Shown piece after piece: positions 36,169 through 44,598 of a stretch of 64,000 nucleotides of DNA; position 1 is the stretch's first letter; each line of letters opens with the position of its first letter. The notes under the pieces are model-generated. The model had not been told where the DNA came from and did no database searches. It saw only the letters and a list, made by a program, of their open reading frames with translations. Source of the DNA: Microbacterium sp. MM2322 (GTDB taxonomy: Bacteria > Actinomycetota > Actinomycetes > Actinomycetales > Microbacteriaceae). Location of the stretch: positions 930,001 through 994,000 of the forward strand of contig NZ_OZ075067.1 of assembly GCF_964186585.1 (NCBI RefSeq). Reading direction: 5' to 3'. The translations under genes and the position numbers were made by a program.

Positions 36169-36246
36169 TCGACCGCACCTCGCGCTGATAGGCACCGCAC
36201 AGACTGCAGGACCAGACTGGACCCACCCCTAGGGAGAGGAACCCTC

Positions 36247-36885
36247 ATGACCCGCATCGCTGTCATCGGCGGCACCGGATACACCGGCAGCCACATCGTC
36301 ACGGAAGGCGTCCGCCGCGGCCACACGGTCGTCTCGGTCGCCCGCAAGGTTCCGGCGGAACGCATCGAGGGTGCGACGTACATCGAAGGGTCGATCCTCG
36401 AGGCGCCGGCTCTCGCCGCAGAGCTCGAGGGAGTCGATGTCGTCGTCTTCGCCACCTCGCCCCGCGGCGACATGGTCGGAAAGATGCGGGATGCCGTGGC
36501 TGACGTCATCGCGGCGCTGCCGCTATCGGTCCGTGTGGGCGTCATCGGAGGCGCCGGGGGGAGCCTCGTCGCCCCCGGGGGTCCCCGCGTCATCGACAGC
36601 GGGTTCCCCGACGAGATCAAGCCGGAGGCCGAGGAGGCCATCGGCATCCTCGAGGACCTGGAAGCCGACCGCAGCGGACGGGACTGGTTCTACGTCCACC
36701 CCGCCGGTGGCTTCGGCGCCTGGGCTCCGGGGGAGCGCACCGGCTCGTACCGCACCGGCGGCGACGTCATCGTCACCGACGAGAAGGGCGAATCCTTCAT
36801 CTCGGGCGCCGACTTCGCCGTCGCCGTCCTCGACGAGATCGAGTCGCCCGCGCACGTGCGCCGGCGCTTCACCGTCGGCTACTGA
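36247..36885 (+). CDS. NAD(P)-binding Rossmann-fold protein (atypical SDR)
   Basis: 212 residues. N-terminal IAVIGGTGYTGSHIV (GxxGxxG at about residues 8-13), SVARKVPAERIEG and GVDVVVFATSPRG typify NAD(P)H-binding/NmrA-like atypical SDRs. C-terminal DFAVAVLDEIESPAHVRRRFTVGY is also typical. Enzyme activity unknown. Good RBS GGGAGAGGA before ATG 36247. Confidence 0.87.
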   Translation: MTRIAVIGGTGYTGSHIVTEGVRRGHTVVSVARKVPAERIEGATYIEGSILEAPALAAELEGVDVVVFATSPRGDMVGKMRDAVADVIAALPLSVRVGVIGGAGGSLVAPGGPRVIDSGFPDEIKPEAEEAIGILEDLEADRSGRDWFYVHPAGGFGAWAPGERTGSYRTGGDVIVTDEKGESFISGADFAVAVLDEIESPAHVRRRFTVGY

Positions 36886-36894
36886 CGACAGGCG

Positions 36895-38202
36895 TCAGAC
36901 GAGGTCGCGCCAGTCGACTTCGTCCTCATCGTCGTCGCTCACCGGCACCTCCGACGTGACGACGGGGATGGCGGTCGTCTCCGTCGGCGGCCCCATCACC
37001 GTCGCCTCGTCACGGCGGTGACGGAGGACCTCGTCGATGTACGACGACAGGACCTCGGCGATGGGAATCGAACGGCCACGGGCCTGCGACATGTACCAGC
37101 GGTGCTCGAGCACCTGGTGGAAGACCTCAGCGGGCTCGAGTTTGCTCCGGAGCTCCCACGGGATCGCCTTCACGACCGGCTCGAACACACGGGTCAGCCA
37201 CTCGTGAGCGACCATCTCCTCGTCGCTGCCGAGGCGTGACACGCGTGCGGCGAACTCGTCCATGTCGTTGAGGAGGCGGCGCGCCTGGTTCTCCTCGACA
37301 TCGAGTCCGGTGAGGCGGAGCAGTCGACGCTGGTGGTGGCCGGCATCCACCACCTTCGGCTGGATGAGGACCTTCGTGCCGTCCGCCGTCTCGTCGATCG
37401 ACATCTCACCGATGTCGAAGCCGAGGCCGTTCAGGCGCTGCACGCGCTCGGTGATGCGCCAGGTCTCGTTGGCCGCGAACGTCTCGGTCTCGGTGAGCGC
37501 GCTCCAGAGCGAGCGGTACGACGACATGATGCCGTCGGCGATCGCCACCGCGTCGACACCGCCCTCGAGGCGGCCACCGGCCTCGAGGTCCATGATCTCG
37601 CCCGCGATGTTCGTGCGGGCGACGTCGAGATCGTGCTCGCGCTGGCCGCGGGTGAGGCCGCTCTCGTGCAGTTCGCCCGTCTCGGCGTCGACGAGGTACG
37701 CCGCGAACGCCCCGGCATCCCGTCGGAACAGTGTGTTCGACAGCGAGACGTCACCCCAGAAGAAGCCGACGTTGTGCAGGCGGACCAGGAGCGCTGCGAG
37801 GGCGTCGACGAGGCGGGTGGCGGTGTCGGGGCGGAGCACCTGCGTGAACAGGGCGCGGTAGGGGAGCGAGAAGCGCAGGTGCGCCGTCACCAGCGCGGCA
37901 GGGAGCGGTTCCCCTTTCGGGGTGCGGCGGCCGTCGATGACGGCGACACGACTCACGCAGGGGACGTCGAGCCTCCCGAGCGAACCGAGCATCTCGTACT
38001 CGCGGCGAGCCATCTCTGCAGTCGTCTCCTTGACGGCGACCACGCGACCCGACAGGTGGGCGAAGCGGACCAGATGGCGGGACAGCCCTTTGGGGAGCGA
38101 GACGATCGCATCGCTCGGCCATTCGCCGAGTGGCGTCGACCACGGCAGGGCCAACAGCCCGGCGTCGACGCTGCTTGCGGTGATGCTCAGGGAATGGACC
38201 AC
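36895..38202 (-). CDS. DUF4032 protein with a kinase-like N-terminal domain
   Basis: 435 residues. The N-terminal half shows kinase-like landmarks: VVAVKET (ATP Lys), a helix Glu in EMARREYEML, catalytic-loop HNVGFFWGDVSLSNTL (H..D...N) and AYLVDAETGE in the DFG position. The C-terminal DUF4032 part (about 235-400) includes VLIQPKVVDAGHHQRRLLRLTGLDVEENQARRLL and WYMSQARGRSIPIAEVLSSYIDEVL. Actinobacterial family of unknown substrate; the fold resembles LPS/aminoglycoside-type small-molecule kinases. Acidic Asp/Glu-rich tail. Downstream of msiK across a strong hairpin. Confidence 0.85.
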   Translation of the reverse strand: MVHSLSITASSVDAGLLALPWSTPLGEWPSDAIVSLPKGLSRHLVRFAHLSGRVVAVKETTAEMARREYEMLGSLGRLDVPCVSRVAVIDGRRTPKGEPLPAALVTAHLRFSLPYRALFTQVLRPDTATRLVDALAALLVRLHNVGFFWGDVSLSNTLFRRDAGAFAAYLVDAETGELHESGLTRGQREHDLDVARTNIAGEIMDLEAGGRLEGGVDAVAIADGIMSSYRSLWSALTETETFAANETWRITERVQRLNGLGFDIGEMSIDETADGTKVLIQPKVVDAGHHQRRLLRLTGLDVEENQARRLLNDMDEFAARVSRLGSDEEMVAHEWLTRVFEPVVKAIPWELRSKLEPAEVFHQVLEHRWYMSQARGRSIPIAEVLSSYIDEVLRHRRDEATVMGPPTETTAIPVVTSEVPVSDDDEDEVDWRDLV

Positions 38203-38223
38203 GCAGGAACCTCCGACTCACGC

Positions 38224-38264
38224 ACCGCGGCGCGGGAGGTCCGGAGACCTGCCCGCGCCGCGGT
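38224..38264 (-). terminator. Large hairpin between the MsiK gene and the DUF4032 gene
   Basis: ACCGCGGCGCGGG (38224-38236) pairs perfectly with CCCGCGCCGCGGT (38252-38264). AGGTC/GACCT (38237-38241 with 38246-38250) continues the stem around CGGA with one bulged G. 18 bp in total and no T-run. It begins 17 bp after the MsiK-type stop and 21 bp before the DUF4032 start; terminator or processing site is inferred. Confidence 0.65.
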
Positions 38265-38281
38265 CCTGCTGATGATGACGA

Positions 38282-39385
38282 TCAGGCCGAGACGACCGGC
38301 TTGTCGTTGAGGCGCTCGCCCGACTCCATGTCGAACGCGTGCACGTGGCCCGGCTTGGCGGCCAGGGTGACCGTCTCGCCCGCGTTCGGGTGGCTGCGGC
38401 CGTCGACGCGCGCGACGATGTCGGTGCGCTTGCCGTTGATGTCCACGTGGCCGTAGAGGTAACCGTCGGCGCCGAGCTCCTCGACCAGGTCGACCTGGAC
38501 CGCGAGGCCCTTGCCGTCTGCGGGGCCGACCTCGATGTCCTCGGGGCGGACGCCCACCGTGACCTGGCTGCCGTTGGCGCGGCCGACCGTGTCGCGGTCG
38601 AGGGGGACGACCTCGGTGCCGAAGCGGATGCCGCCCTCGGCCAGGTCGGCCGGGAACAGATTCATGGCGGGCGAGCCGATGAAGCCGGCGACGAACACGT
38701 TGTTCGGCTTCTCGTAGAGGTCGCGGGGCGTGCCGACCTGCTGCAGGAGGCCGTCCTTCAGCACGGCGATGCGGTCGCCCATGGTGAGGGCCTCGGTCTG
38801 GTCGTGGGTGACGTAGACCGTGGTGACACCGAGGCGGCGCTGGAGCGACGCGATCTGGGTGCGCGTCTGGACGCGGAGCTTGGCGTCGAGGTTCGACAGC
38901 GGCTCGTCCATGAGGAAGACCTGGGGCTGACGGACGATTGCACGGCCCATCGCGACACGCTGACGCTGACCACCCGACAGCGCCTTCGGCTTGCGGGTCA
39001 GGTACTCCTCGAGGTCGAGGAGCTTCGCGGCCTCGAGAACGCGGGAGGCGCGCTCTTCCTTGCCGACACCGGCGATCTTGAGCGCGAAGCCCATGTTCTC
39101 GGCGACGGTCATGTGGGGGTACAGCGCGTAGTTCTGGAACACCATCGCGATGTCGCGGTCCTTCGGCGGCACGTCGGTGACGTCACGGTCACCGATGCGG
39201 ATGGAGCCGGAGTTGACCTCTTCGAGGCCGGCGAGCATGCGGAGCGAGGTGGACTTACCGCAACCGGAGGGTCCGACCAGGACGAGGAATTCGCCGTCGG
39301 CGACCTCGAGGTTGAGCTTGTCGACCGCCGGGCGGGTGCCACCGGGGTACAGACGGGTTGCGTTGTCGAATGTGACGGACGCCAT
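38282..39385 (-). CDS. msiK: Sugar ABC transporter ATPase, MsiK/UgpC type
   Basis: 367 residues. Walker [10 protein letters not shown] (about 38-46), Q-loop MVFQNYALYPHMTVAENM, signature LSGGQRQRVAMGRAIVR, Walker B VFLMDEPLSNLDAKLR, switch His in VTHDQTEAL. The C-terminal MalK-type regulatory/OB domain (about 240-367) contains FIGSPAMNLFPA and GVRPEDIEVG. With no permease or binding protein nearby it fits the shared multi-sugar ATPase (MsiK) serving many Streptomyces-type importers. Start set by GAAGGAGAAG. Confidence 0.9.
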   Translation of the reverse strand: MASVTFDNATRLYPGGTRPAVDKLNLEVADGEFLVLVGPSGCGKSTSLRMLAGLEEVNSGSIRIGDRDVTDVPPKDRDIAMVFQNYALYPHMTVAENMGFALKIAGVGKEERASRVLEAAKLLDLEEYLTRKPKALSGGQRQRVAMGRAIVRQPQVFLMDEPLSNLDAKLRVQTRTQIASLQRRLGVTTVYVTHDQTEALTMGDRIAVLKDGLLQQVGTPRDLYEKPNNVFVAGFIGSPAMNLFPADLAEGGIRFGTEVVPLDRDTVGRANGSQVTVGVRPEDIEVGPADGKGLAVQVDLVEELGADGYLYGHVDINGKRTDIVARVDGRSHPNAGETVTLAAKPGHVHAFDMESGERLNDKPVVSA

Positions 39386-39613
39386 CGTTTCTTCTCCTTC
39401 ACCGGCAGGTACGTGCCGGACGATCCGTTGTGAAGCGAGCGGGGGGACACCCCGCACACCCGCCATCGGGTGCGTGTTCAGTATGGCACGGCGGGGCCGG
39501 GCGAGGGGATGCGGCCTCGTCAGCCTTTTTCCAGCGCGTCTGGCTAACATCGGACCGTGCGCCACACCCGGGCGCCGGGCCGCTCGGCCGCACCACAGAT
39601 CTCCCGAGGTTTC

Positions 39614-40582
39614 ATGTCCACCGATTCCGGCGACACTTCGTCATCCGCGACCGACCGTCGCGAGGCGGTGCGCGAGAAGGCGCAGCGCGTCCACGTTCGT
39701 CAGTCGCGCGCACGTCTTGCGCGCCGCATCTCGCTCGGCGTCCTCGCCACCGGAGCGGTGGCCGCCGTCGCAGCCGTCGTCGTCTGGTCGGTCACCTCGA
39801 CGGTGGGCGGGCGGGACTTGACGCCCGAAACGGCCACGTCCGACGGCTTCGCCGTCAGCGACGTCACCGGGGTCGCCTCCGAGCAGGGGGCGATCGACGA
39901 CAGCGCGGTCGAAGCCACGCCAGAGGCAGACAAGGCGGCGCCGGCACCCACGGCATCCGCCACCGCTCCGGTGGACATTCGTGTCTATGTCGACTACCTG
40001 TCCCCGGGCGCCCGCGAATGGCAGCTCGCCAACGTCGACCAGTTGACGACCTGGGTGGATCAGGGCGCAGCGACCCTCAGCTACCACCCGGTCTCGATGC
40101 TGACGGCGAAGTCCAACGGGACGAAGTACTCCCTGCGCGCGGCTGCCGCTGCGGCCTGCGTCGCGACGCACGACGAGAGCGTCTTCTTCGCCTACAACAC
40201 CGAGCTGCTCACGCGTCAGCCCGCGATGGACACCGACGGGTTCTCGGATGTCGAGCTCGCCGACCTTGCGCAGGCCGTCGGCGCCAAGGACCCCGAGACC
40301 CTGCGGTCGTGCATCGAAGACGGCGACTACATCGAGTGGACGAAGGACGCGACGGAACGTGCGATCGCCGGCATCCCGGACACTGACAACCTCCAGCTGA
40401 CCGGCACCCCGATGATCCTCGTCAACGGGCAGCCCTACATGGGCGCTCTGAAGGATGCCGCCGAGTTCTCGCAGTTCGTGCTGACCAGCGCCAGCGACGC
40501 GTTCTTCACCGATCAGACCCCCACGCCGACGCCCTCCGCCCCGGCACCCTCCACCCCGGCACCCTCTGCGCCGGCGGAGTGA
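39614..40582 (+). CDS. Membrane-anchored DsbA-like thioredoxin-fold protein without CXXC
   Basis: 322 residues: cytoplasmic N-terminus, one membrane helix (ISLGVLATGAVAAVAAVVVW, about 39-58), then an extracytoplasmic DsbA-type domain. Strand RVYVDYLSPGAREWQLAN sits where DsbA/DsbG-like proteins have DYxCPxC, so both redox cysteines are replaced. A GTPMILVNGQPY cis-Pro loop is retained. Two other Cys remain (AACVATHD, LRSCIED). The tail is Pro/Thr/Ala-rich. Probably a chaperone-like or structural relative rather than an oxidoreductase. Confidence 0.85.
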   Translation: MSTDSGDTSSSATDRREAVREKAQRVHVRQSRARLARRISLGVLATGAVAAVAAVVVWSVTSTVGGRDLTPETATSDGFAVSDVTGVASEQGAIDDSAVEATPEADKAAPAPTASATAPVDIRVYVDYLSPGAREWQLANVDQLTTWVDQGAATLSYHPVSMLTAKSNGTKYSLRAAAAAACVATHDESVFFAYNTELLTRQPAMDTDGFSDVELADLAQAVGAKDPETLRSCIEDGDYIEWTKDATERAIAGIPDTDNLQLTGTPMILVNGQPYMGALKDAAEFSQFVLTSASDAFFTDQTPTPTPSAPAPSTPAPSAPAE

Positions 40583-40612
40583 CCCGGTCGGCCCCGATAG
40601 ACTGGGGCACCT

Positions 40613-40688
40613 GCCGGCTTGGCGCAATTGGTAGCGCACCGTACTTGTAATACGGGGGTTGCAGGTTCAAGTCCTGTAGCCGGCACCA
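40613..40688 (+). tRNA. tRNA-Thr (anticodon UGU)
   Basis: 76 nt with encoded CCA. Acceptor GCCGGCT pairs with AGCCGGC, discriminator A40685, CCA 40686-40688. Anticodon loop CTTGTAA gives TGT (40646-40648). T-loop GTTCAAG. Directly downstream of the Dsb-like gene; GATAGACT-like -10 at about 40596. Confidence 0.97.
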
Positions 40689-41084
40689 CAGCTGCACCTC
40701 CACACACCTCGGCTGGCGCTCAGGTGAGGGCTATCGCGCGGCTCTATGCGTATGCAATGATTCCACGGTGTAGTCGCCGGGCCCCCGCCTCTACGCCTGG
40801 GGTGCCGACTGCGCCGAGGATTCTTCGATGGTCCTCGCTTCGCGATCTGTCGGCCGATTCCGGCGGACTCAATCGGGGCTGGTCGCACAGGAATCGCGTC
40901 TCCAGGACGGGATCCTCTTGCGCCTCTCTGGGGGCGGGTCGCAAGAGGATCCCGGCACCCCATCGCGCGACACGTGGGAGCGGCCTACTGTCGGGCGTGT
41001 GGGAGCCTCGTCCTCTGGGCTAGCGCAACCCCCAGTGCGCACGCCGGCGGGGTTCCCACCTCGATCCGGCGTGACAGGTGATCG
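40689..41084. other. 396-bp gene-free stretch with inverted repeat
   Basis: No convincing gene between tRNA-Thr and the CorC-type gene; short open frames lack codon-position bias. It contains a perfect 14-bp inverted repeat, GGGATCCTCTTGCG (40909-40922) with its complement at 40940-40953, 17-nt loop, no T-run. At 40751-40830 a stretch recalls the hairpin repeat family on the minus strand (right end GGAATCATTGCATACGC, plus GCAGTCGGC), but its other arm is not conserved. Confidence 0.5.
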
Positions 41085-42368
41085 TCACTGAGTAGCGGGT
41101 GAGCCTTCGCGCGCGGTGACGCGGACCTCGGCGATCCGTCGGCGGTCGAGGGCGGTCACCTCGATGGTCGCGCCGTCGACCTCCACAATGTCGCCCACGA
41201 CCGCGAGGCGTCCGAGCCGCTCGGTGACGAGGCCTGCGACGGTGTCGGACGCACCGCGGGGGAGGACGATCCCCGTCGCCTCAGAGAAGTCCTGCAGGTT
41301 CAGACGGCCCTCGATGAGCTCGCGATCCGCATCCGGCGCGGTCGCTGTGTCGTACTCGTCGAAGATCTCGCCCACCACCTCTTCCACGAGGTCCTCCAGC
41401 GTCACGATGCCGTCTGTGCCGCCGTACTCGTCGACGACGACGGCGATCTGGTGACCATCCGCCCGCATCTTCGTCAGAGTCGGGAGGACACGGGCGGTGG
41501 AGGGGAAATACGGGATCGAGCGCACTATGTCGGACAGCGCGGCATCCCGACCCTCGGCAATCGCCTCGAACAGGTCGCGAACGTGCACGAAGCCGATGAT
41601 GTCGTCGATGGAGGTGTCGGCGACCGGGTAGCGCGAGAACGGAAGCTCCCGCACCTGGGCGATCGCGTCGCCGATCGTCGCCGTGTCGTCGAGAGCGGTC
41701 ACCTCGGGGCGAGGGCGCATCACCTCGCTGAGCTGCCGTCCTCGAAGGGAGAGGACGTCTTCGAGGATGCGTCGCTCGTCCTCCGGCAGCCCCTCGTGGC
41801 TCGCGACGATGTCGCGGACCTCCTCGTCGGTCATCTCCTCGCCGCTCTTGTGGGGATCTCCACCCAGGAGGCGAACGAGGGCGTTCGTCGACACCGAGAG
41901 GAGCCAGATGACAGGCCGCATGACCTTCGCGAACCCGTCCAGGACGGGCGCGACGGCGTACGCGAACTGCGCGTTCCGCTGGATGGCCAGTCGCTTGGGC
42001 ACGAGCTCGCCGAGCACGAGCGACAGGTAGGCGATCACCAGGGTCAGCGCGAGCGTTGCGACCGTGAGCGCGAGTGCTGGGTCCGCACCGAGGGATTCGA
42101 TGAGCGGCGCGACCGACGGGGCGATCGAGGTGGCGCCGTACGCGGCGGACGCGAAGCCCGCCACCGTGACGCCGATCTGGACAGCGGAGAGGAAGGTGTT
42201 CGGGTTGCGGGCGAGGCCTGCGACCTTCGCACCCCTCTTGCCGCGTGCGGCGATCGCGTTGATCTGGCTCTCGCGGAGGGTCACTAGGGCCATTTCGGTC
42301 GCCGCGAAGACGCCGCCCACGAGGACGAACACGAACACGAGAGCGATGTTCAGGACCAGATCGGTCAC
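41085..42368 (-). CDS. CNNM/CorC (HlyC)-type membrane protein with CBS pair
   Basis: 427 residues. DUF21/CNNM transmembrane domain (about 1-185: [57 protein letters not shown]), a CBS pair (about 205-325: [61 protein letters not shown]) and the C-terminal CorC_HlyC domain (about 345-425). The family is linked to magnesium or cobalt efflux; ion not proven here. Same strand as terC, 62 bp downstream. Confidence 0.92.
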   Translation of the reverse strand: MTDLVLNIALVFVFVLVGGVFAATEMALVTLRESQINAIAARGKRGAKVAGLARNPNTFLSAVQIGVTVAGFASAAYGATSIAPSVAPLIESLGADPALALTVATLALTLVIAYLSLVLGELVPKRLAIQRNAQFAYAVAPVLDGFAKVMRPVIWLLSVSTNALVRLLGGDPHKSGEEMTDEEVRDIVASHEGLPEDERRILEDVLSLRGRQLSEVMRPRPEVTALDDTATIGDAIAQVRELPFSRYPVADTSIDDIIGFVHVRDLFEAIAEGRDAALSDIVRSIPYFPSTARVLPTLTKMRADGHQIAVVVDEYGGTDGIVTLEDLVEEVVGEIFDEYDTATAPDADRELIEGRLNLQDFSEATGIVLPRGASDTVAGLVTERLGRLAVVGDIVEVDGATIEVTALDRRRIAEVRVTAREGSPATQ

Positions 42369-42430
42369 CGGATCACCTCGAATGCGGTGTCGTCAGTGGA
42401 CGGCGTCTGCGTATGGTGACAGTCCATCGG

Positions 42431-43510
42431 TCAGCTGCGGTCCGCGGACTGATCGTTCGGGGCAGCAGCCGTCGCATCCGCGAGTTCCCGGGCGTCGTCC
42501 CGTCGCGTCTTGGCGAGGCTCGCGACCGTCGCGACGACGATCGTGCCTGCGATGAACAGCAGCGAGAACCAGATGGGGATCTCCGGCGCCCAGAGCATGG
42601 GCTCTCCGCCGTTGATGAAGGGCAGCTCGTTGACGTGCATCGCGTGCAGGACGAGCTTCACGCCGATGAAGGCGAGGATGACGGCAAGTCCCTGCGCAAG
42701 GTACACGAGACGCTCGAGGAGCCCGCCGATGAGGAAGTAGAGCTGGCGCAGACCCATGAGCGCGAACGCGTTGGCGGTGAAGACGATGTACGCCTCGTTC
42801 GTCAGGCCGTAGATTGCCGGGATCGAGTCGACGGCGAAGATGAGGTCGACGAAGCCGATCGCGACGATCACGAGGAGCATCGGGGTGACGAACCGCTTGC
42901 CGGCCTTCTTCACCGTGAGCTTGTCGCCGTTGTACTCGTCGCTGACGGGAAGGATGCGGCGGACGAACTGCATGAACTTGCCGTTGGCCGGGTCGGACTC
43001 GCCGTGCGAGAACGCCTGGCGGTAGGCGAGGAACAGCAGGAGCGCGCCGAAGACGTAGAAGATCCAGGAGAAGTTCTCGATGAGAGCGGCGCCGACGGCG
43101 ATGAACGCACCGCGCATGATCAGCGCGATGACGATGCCGATCATCAGCACCTTCTGCTGGTAGATCTTCGGCACGGCGAACCCGGTCATGACGATCAGGA
43201 ACACGAACAGGTTGTCGATCGAGAGGGCCTTCTCGGTCAAGTAGCCGGCGAAGTACTCACCCGAGAACACCCAGCCCCAGCCGGGGATCAGGCCGATCGC
43301 CACGCCGAACAGGAGGGCGAGACCGATGTAGAACGCTGACCAGCGAGCGGACTCACCGATCGACGGCTCGTGCGGCTTTCGCACGTGCGCGAAGAATTCA
43401 TAGACGAAGAAGGCGATCGTGACAGCGATCGTGATGCCCCAGACAAGCGGCGTGATTTCCACAGGAGTCTCCTCAATGGCGTGAACAAAAGACGCCAGAG
43501 TCTTCTCCAT
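42431..43510 (-). CDS. TerC/Alx-family metal exporter
   Basis: 359 residues, about nine hydrophobic helices. TerC core motifs: EKALSIDNLFVFLIVMTGFAVP (conserved Asp-Asn) and FVDLIFAVDSIPAIYGLTNEAYIVFTANAFALMGLRQLYFL. Members such as Alx/MntP-partner exporters move Mn2+, and many secretory Mn-enzymes depend on them. Preceded by a yybP-ykoY-like leader, which supports a manganese role. Confidence 0.93.
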   Translation of the reverse strand: MEKTLASFVHAIEETPVEITPLVWGITIAVTIAFFVYEFFAHVRKPHEPSIGESARWSAFYIGLALLFGVAIGLIPGWGWVFSGEYFAGYLTEKALSIDNLFVFLIVMTGFAVPKIYQQKVLMIGIVIALIMRGAFIAVGAALIENFSWIFYVFGALLLFLAYRQAFSHGESDPANGKFMQFVRRILPVSDEYNGDKLTVKKAGKRFVTPMLLVIVAIGFVDLIFAVDSIPAIYGLTNEAYIVFTANAFALMGLRQLYFLIGGLLERLVYLAQGLAVILAFIGVKLVLHAMHVNELPFINGGEPMLWAPEIPIWFSLLFIAGTIVVATVASLAKTRRDDARELADATAAAPNDQSADRS

Positions 43511-43526
43511 CTCGATTGCTCGAGAC

Positions 43527-43601
43527 CGGTGGTCCGGGATGCGCCGTCACATCCGTAATGACGAACCGACCGTAGCGGAGTACTCCCCCTGGGGACTACC
43601 G
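43527..43601 (-). promoter_or_regulatory. yybP-ykoY-like (manganese) riboswitch leader of terC
   Basis: On the minus strand CGGTAGTCC (43601-43593) closes with GGACCACCG (43535-43527), one mismatch. Inside are the family-like GGGGGAGTACTCC and the hairpin CGTCA-TTACGGATG-TGACG followed by GCGCATCC. A TAAAAT -10 lies just upstream (43607-43602). Between the element and the ATG a CTCGA-GCAA-TCGAG hairpin (43524-43511) abuts the start codon and could act as the expression switch. The yybP-ykoY class senses Mn2+ and often precedes TerC genes; I matched it by eye. Confidence 0.72.
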
Positions 43602-43657
43602 ATTTTACGGGATGCCGGGACCGCAAACTGACAATTGCCCCGGCGCGGCCGTTCGTG

Positions 43658-44560
43658 TTACCGGCGAACGGGCTCTTTGATGTCGTCGCTCGCGTAGGGC
43701 GCGGGCGCCGGCGCGTGCGCGTAGGGGATGAACCAGCTCGCGAAATCCAGCGGCGGGGTCGCGGCTGCGGCATCCCTCTTCGTCGTGGCGTCCTGGTCGA
43801 CGAACAGCGATTCGACGTCGAGGTCCTGGAACAGCACGGCGTCGAGATGGCCGCGCCAGCCGTCGGGAAGTTCACCGCTCAAACGCTCGGCACTGCGCTC
43901 CGCCTCGTCCAGCACCAGCTTCAGAGCGAGCTCGTGGGCGACGGTCGGCGGATAGACGGGCGAGGCGCTCAATCGCGACGTCACCTCGATCGTCGCGGCG
44001 AGGAACTTCTGCGCGAATGCGCGGTCGTAGTGGGTCGCGTACTGCGGCGGGAGCTGCGAGATGACGTGAGTGTCCCGCCAGGCGGAACGGTCCTCGGCGG
44101 CATCCGCCAAGTGCACGACGTCATCGAAGAGGCAGTCCACGACCATCACGGAGGCGTTCCAGACGAGGCCCTTGATCACCGTGCGCTGACGGAGCTCGGA
44201 TGCGGTCGCGTCGCCGGTCGCGCCCCCGAAGAGCTCGTTCAGCGCCCAGTCGATTCCGGCCAGTCGGGCTCCGGCACGGGCGACGCGGGCCGTGTCGGAG
44301 GACCCGGCGGGAACGCTTCCCGACGTCCCTTCCCACTCCGAATCCACGATCGCTGTGCTGGCGGATTCGATGTGGACGAGGTCGTCGGATCCGGGGGCGA
44401 CGGAAACCCGGATCAGTGAGAGCAGGGCGTCTTCCGCGGTCGGCGAGGAGGCGGACATCCGTGATGCGTCGTCGATTCCGGACAGCAACTCGTCGGGGTT
44501 CGCACAGACGAGGTCGAGATCGATGCGCACCGCAGCGCGGTAGCGAGGATCAGAGGCCAT
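43658..44560 (-). CDS. Protein of unknown function (300 aa)
   Basis: Soluble, no signal peptide; start ATG 44560 (MASDPRYRAAVRIDLDLV) lacks a clear ribosome site, and an in-frame start further upstream cannot be excluded. Contains ARLAGIDWALNELFGG, LVWNASVMVVDCLFDDVVHLADA and PPTVAHELALKLVLDEAERSAE, the last a His-Glu-rich helix. The C-terminus is Pro/Ala-rich. No family recognised. Confidence 0.65.
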   Translation of the reverse strand: MASDPRYRAAVRIDLDLVCANPDELLSGIDDASRMSASSPTAEDALLSLIRVSVAPGSDDLVHIESASTAIVDSEWEGTSGSVPAGSSDTARVARAGARLAGIDWALNELFGGATGDATASELRQRTVIKGLVWNASVMVVDCLFDDVVHLADAAEDRSAWRDTHVISQLPPQYATHYDRAFAQKFLAATIEVTSRLSASPVYPPTVAHELALKLVLDEAERSAERLSGELPDGWRGHLDAVLFQDLDVESLFVDQDATTKRDAAAATPPLDFASWFIPYAHAPAPAPYASDDIKEPVRR

Positions 44561-44598
44561 GGCGGCATCGTACCCAGCGGGTGGCAGGACGGCGACGT

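Noticed and set aside
38224-38264. Attachment site or transposon end
   Set aside because: The palindrome occurs once, sits tightly between two co-oriented genes and behaves as a terminator or processing hairpin.
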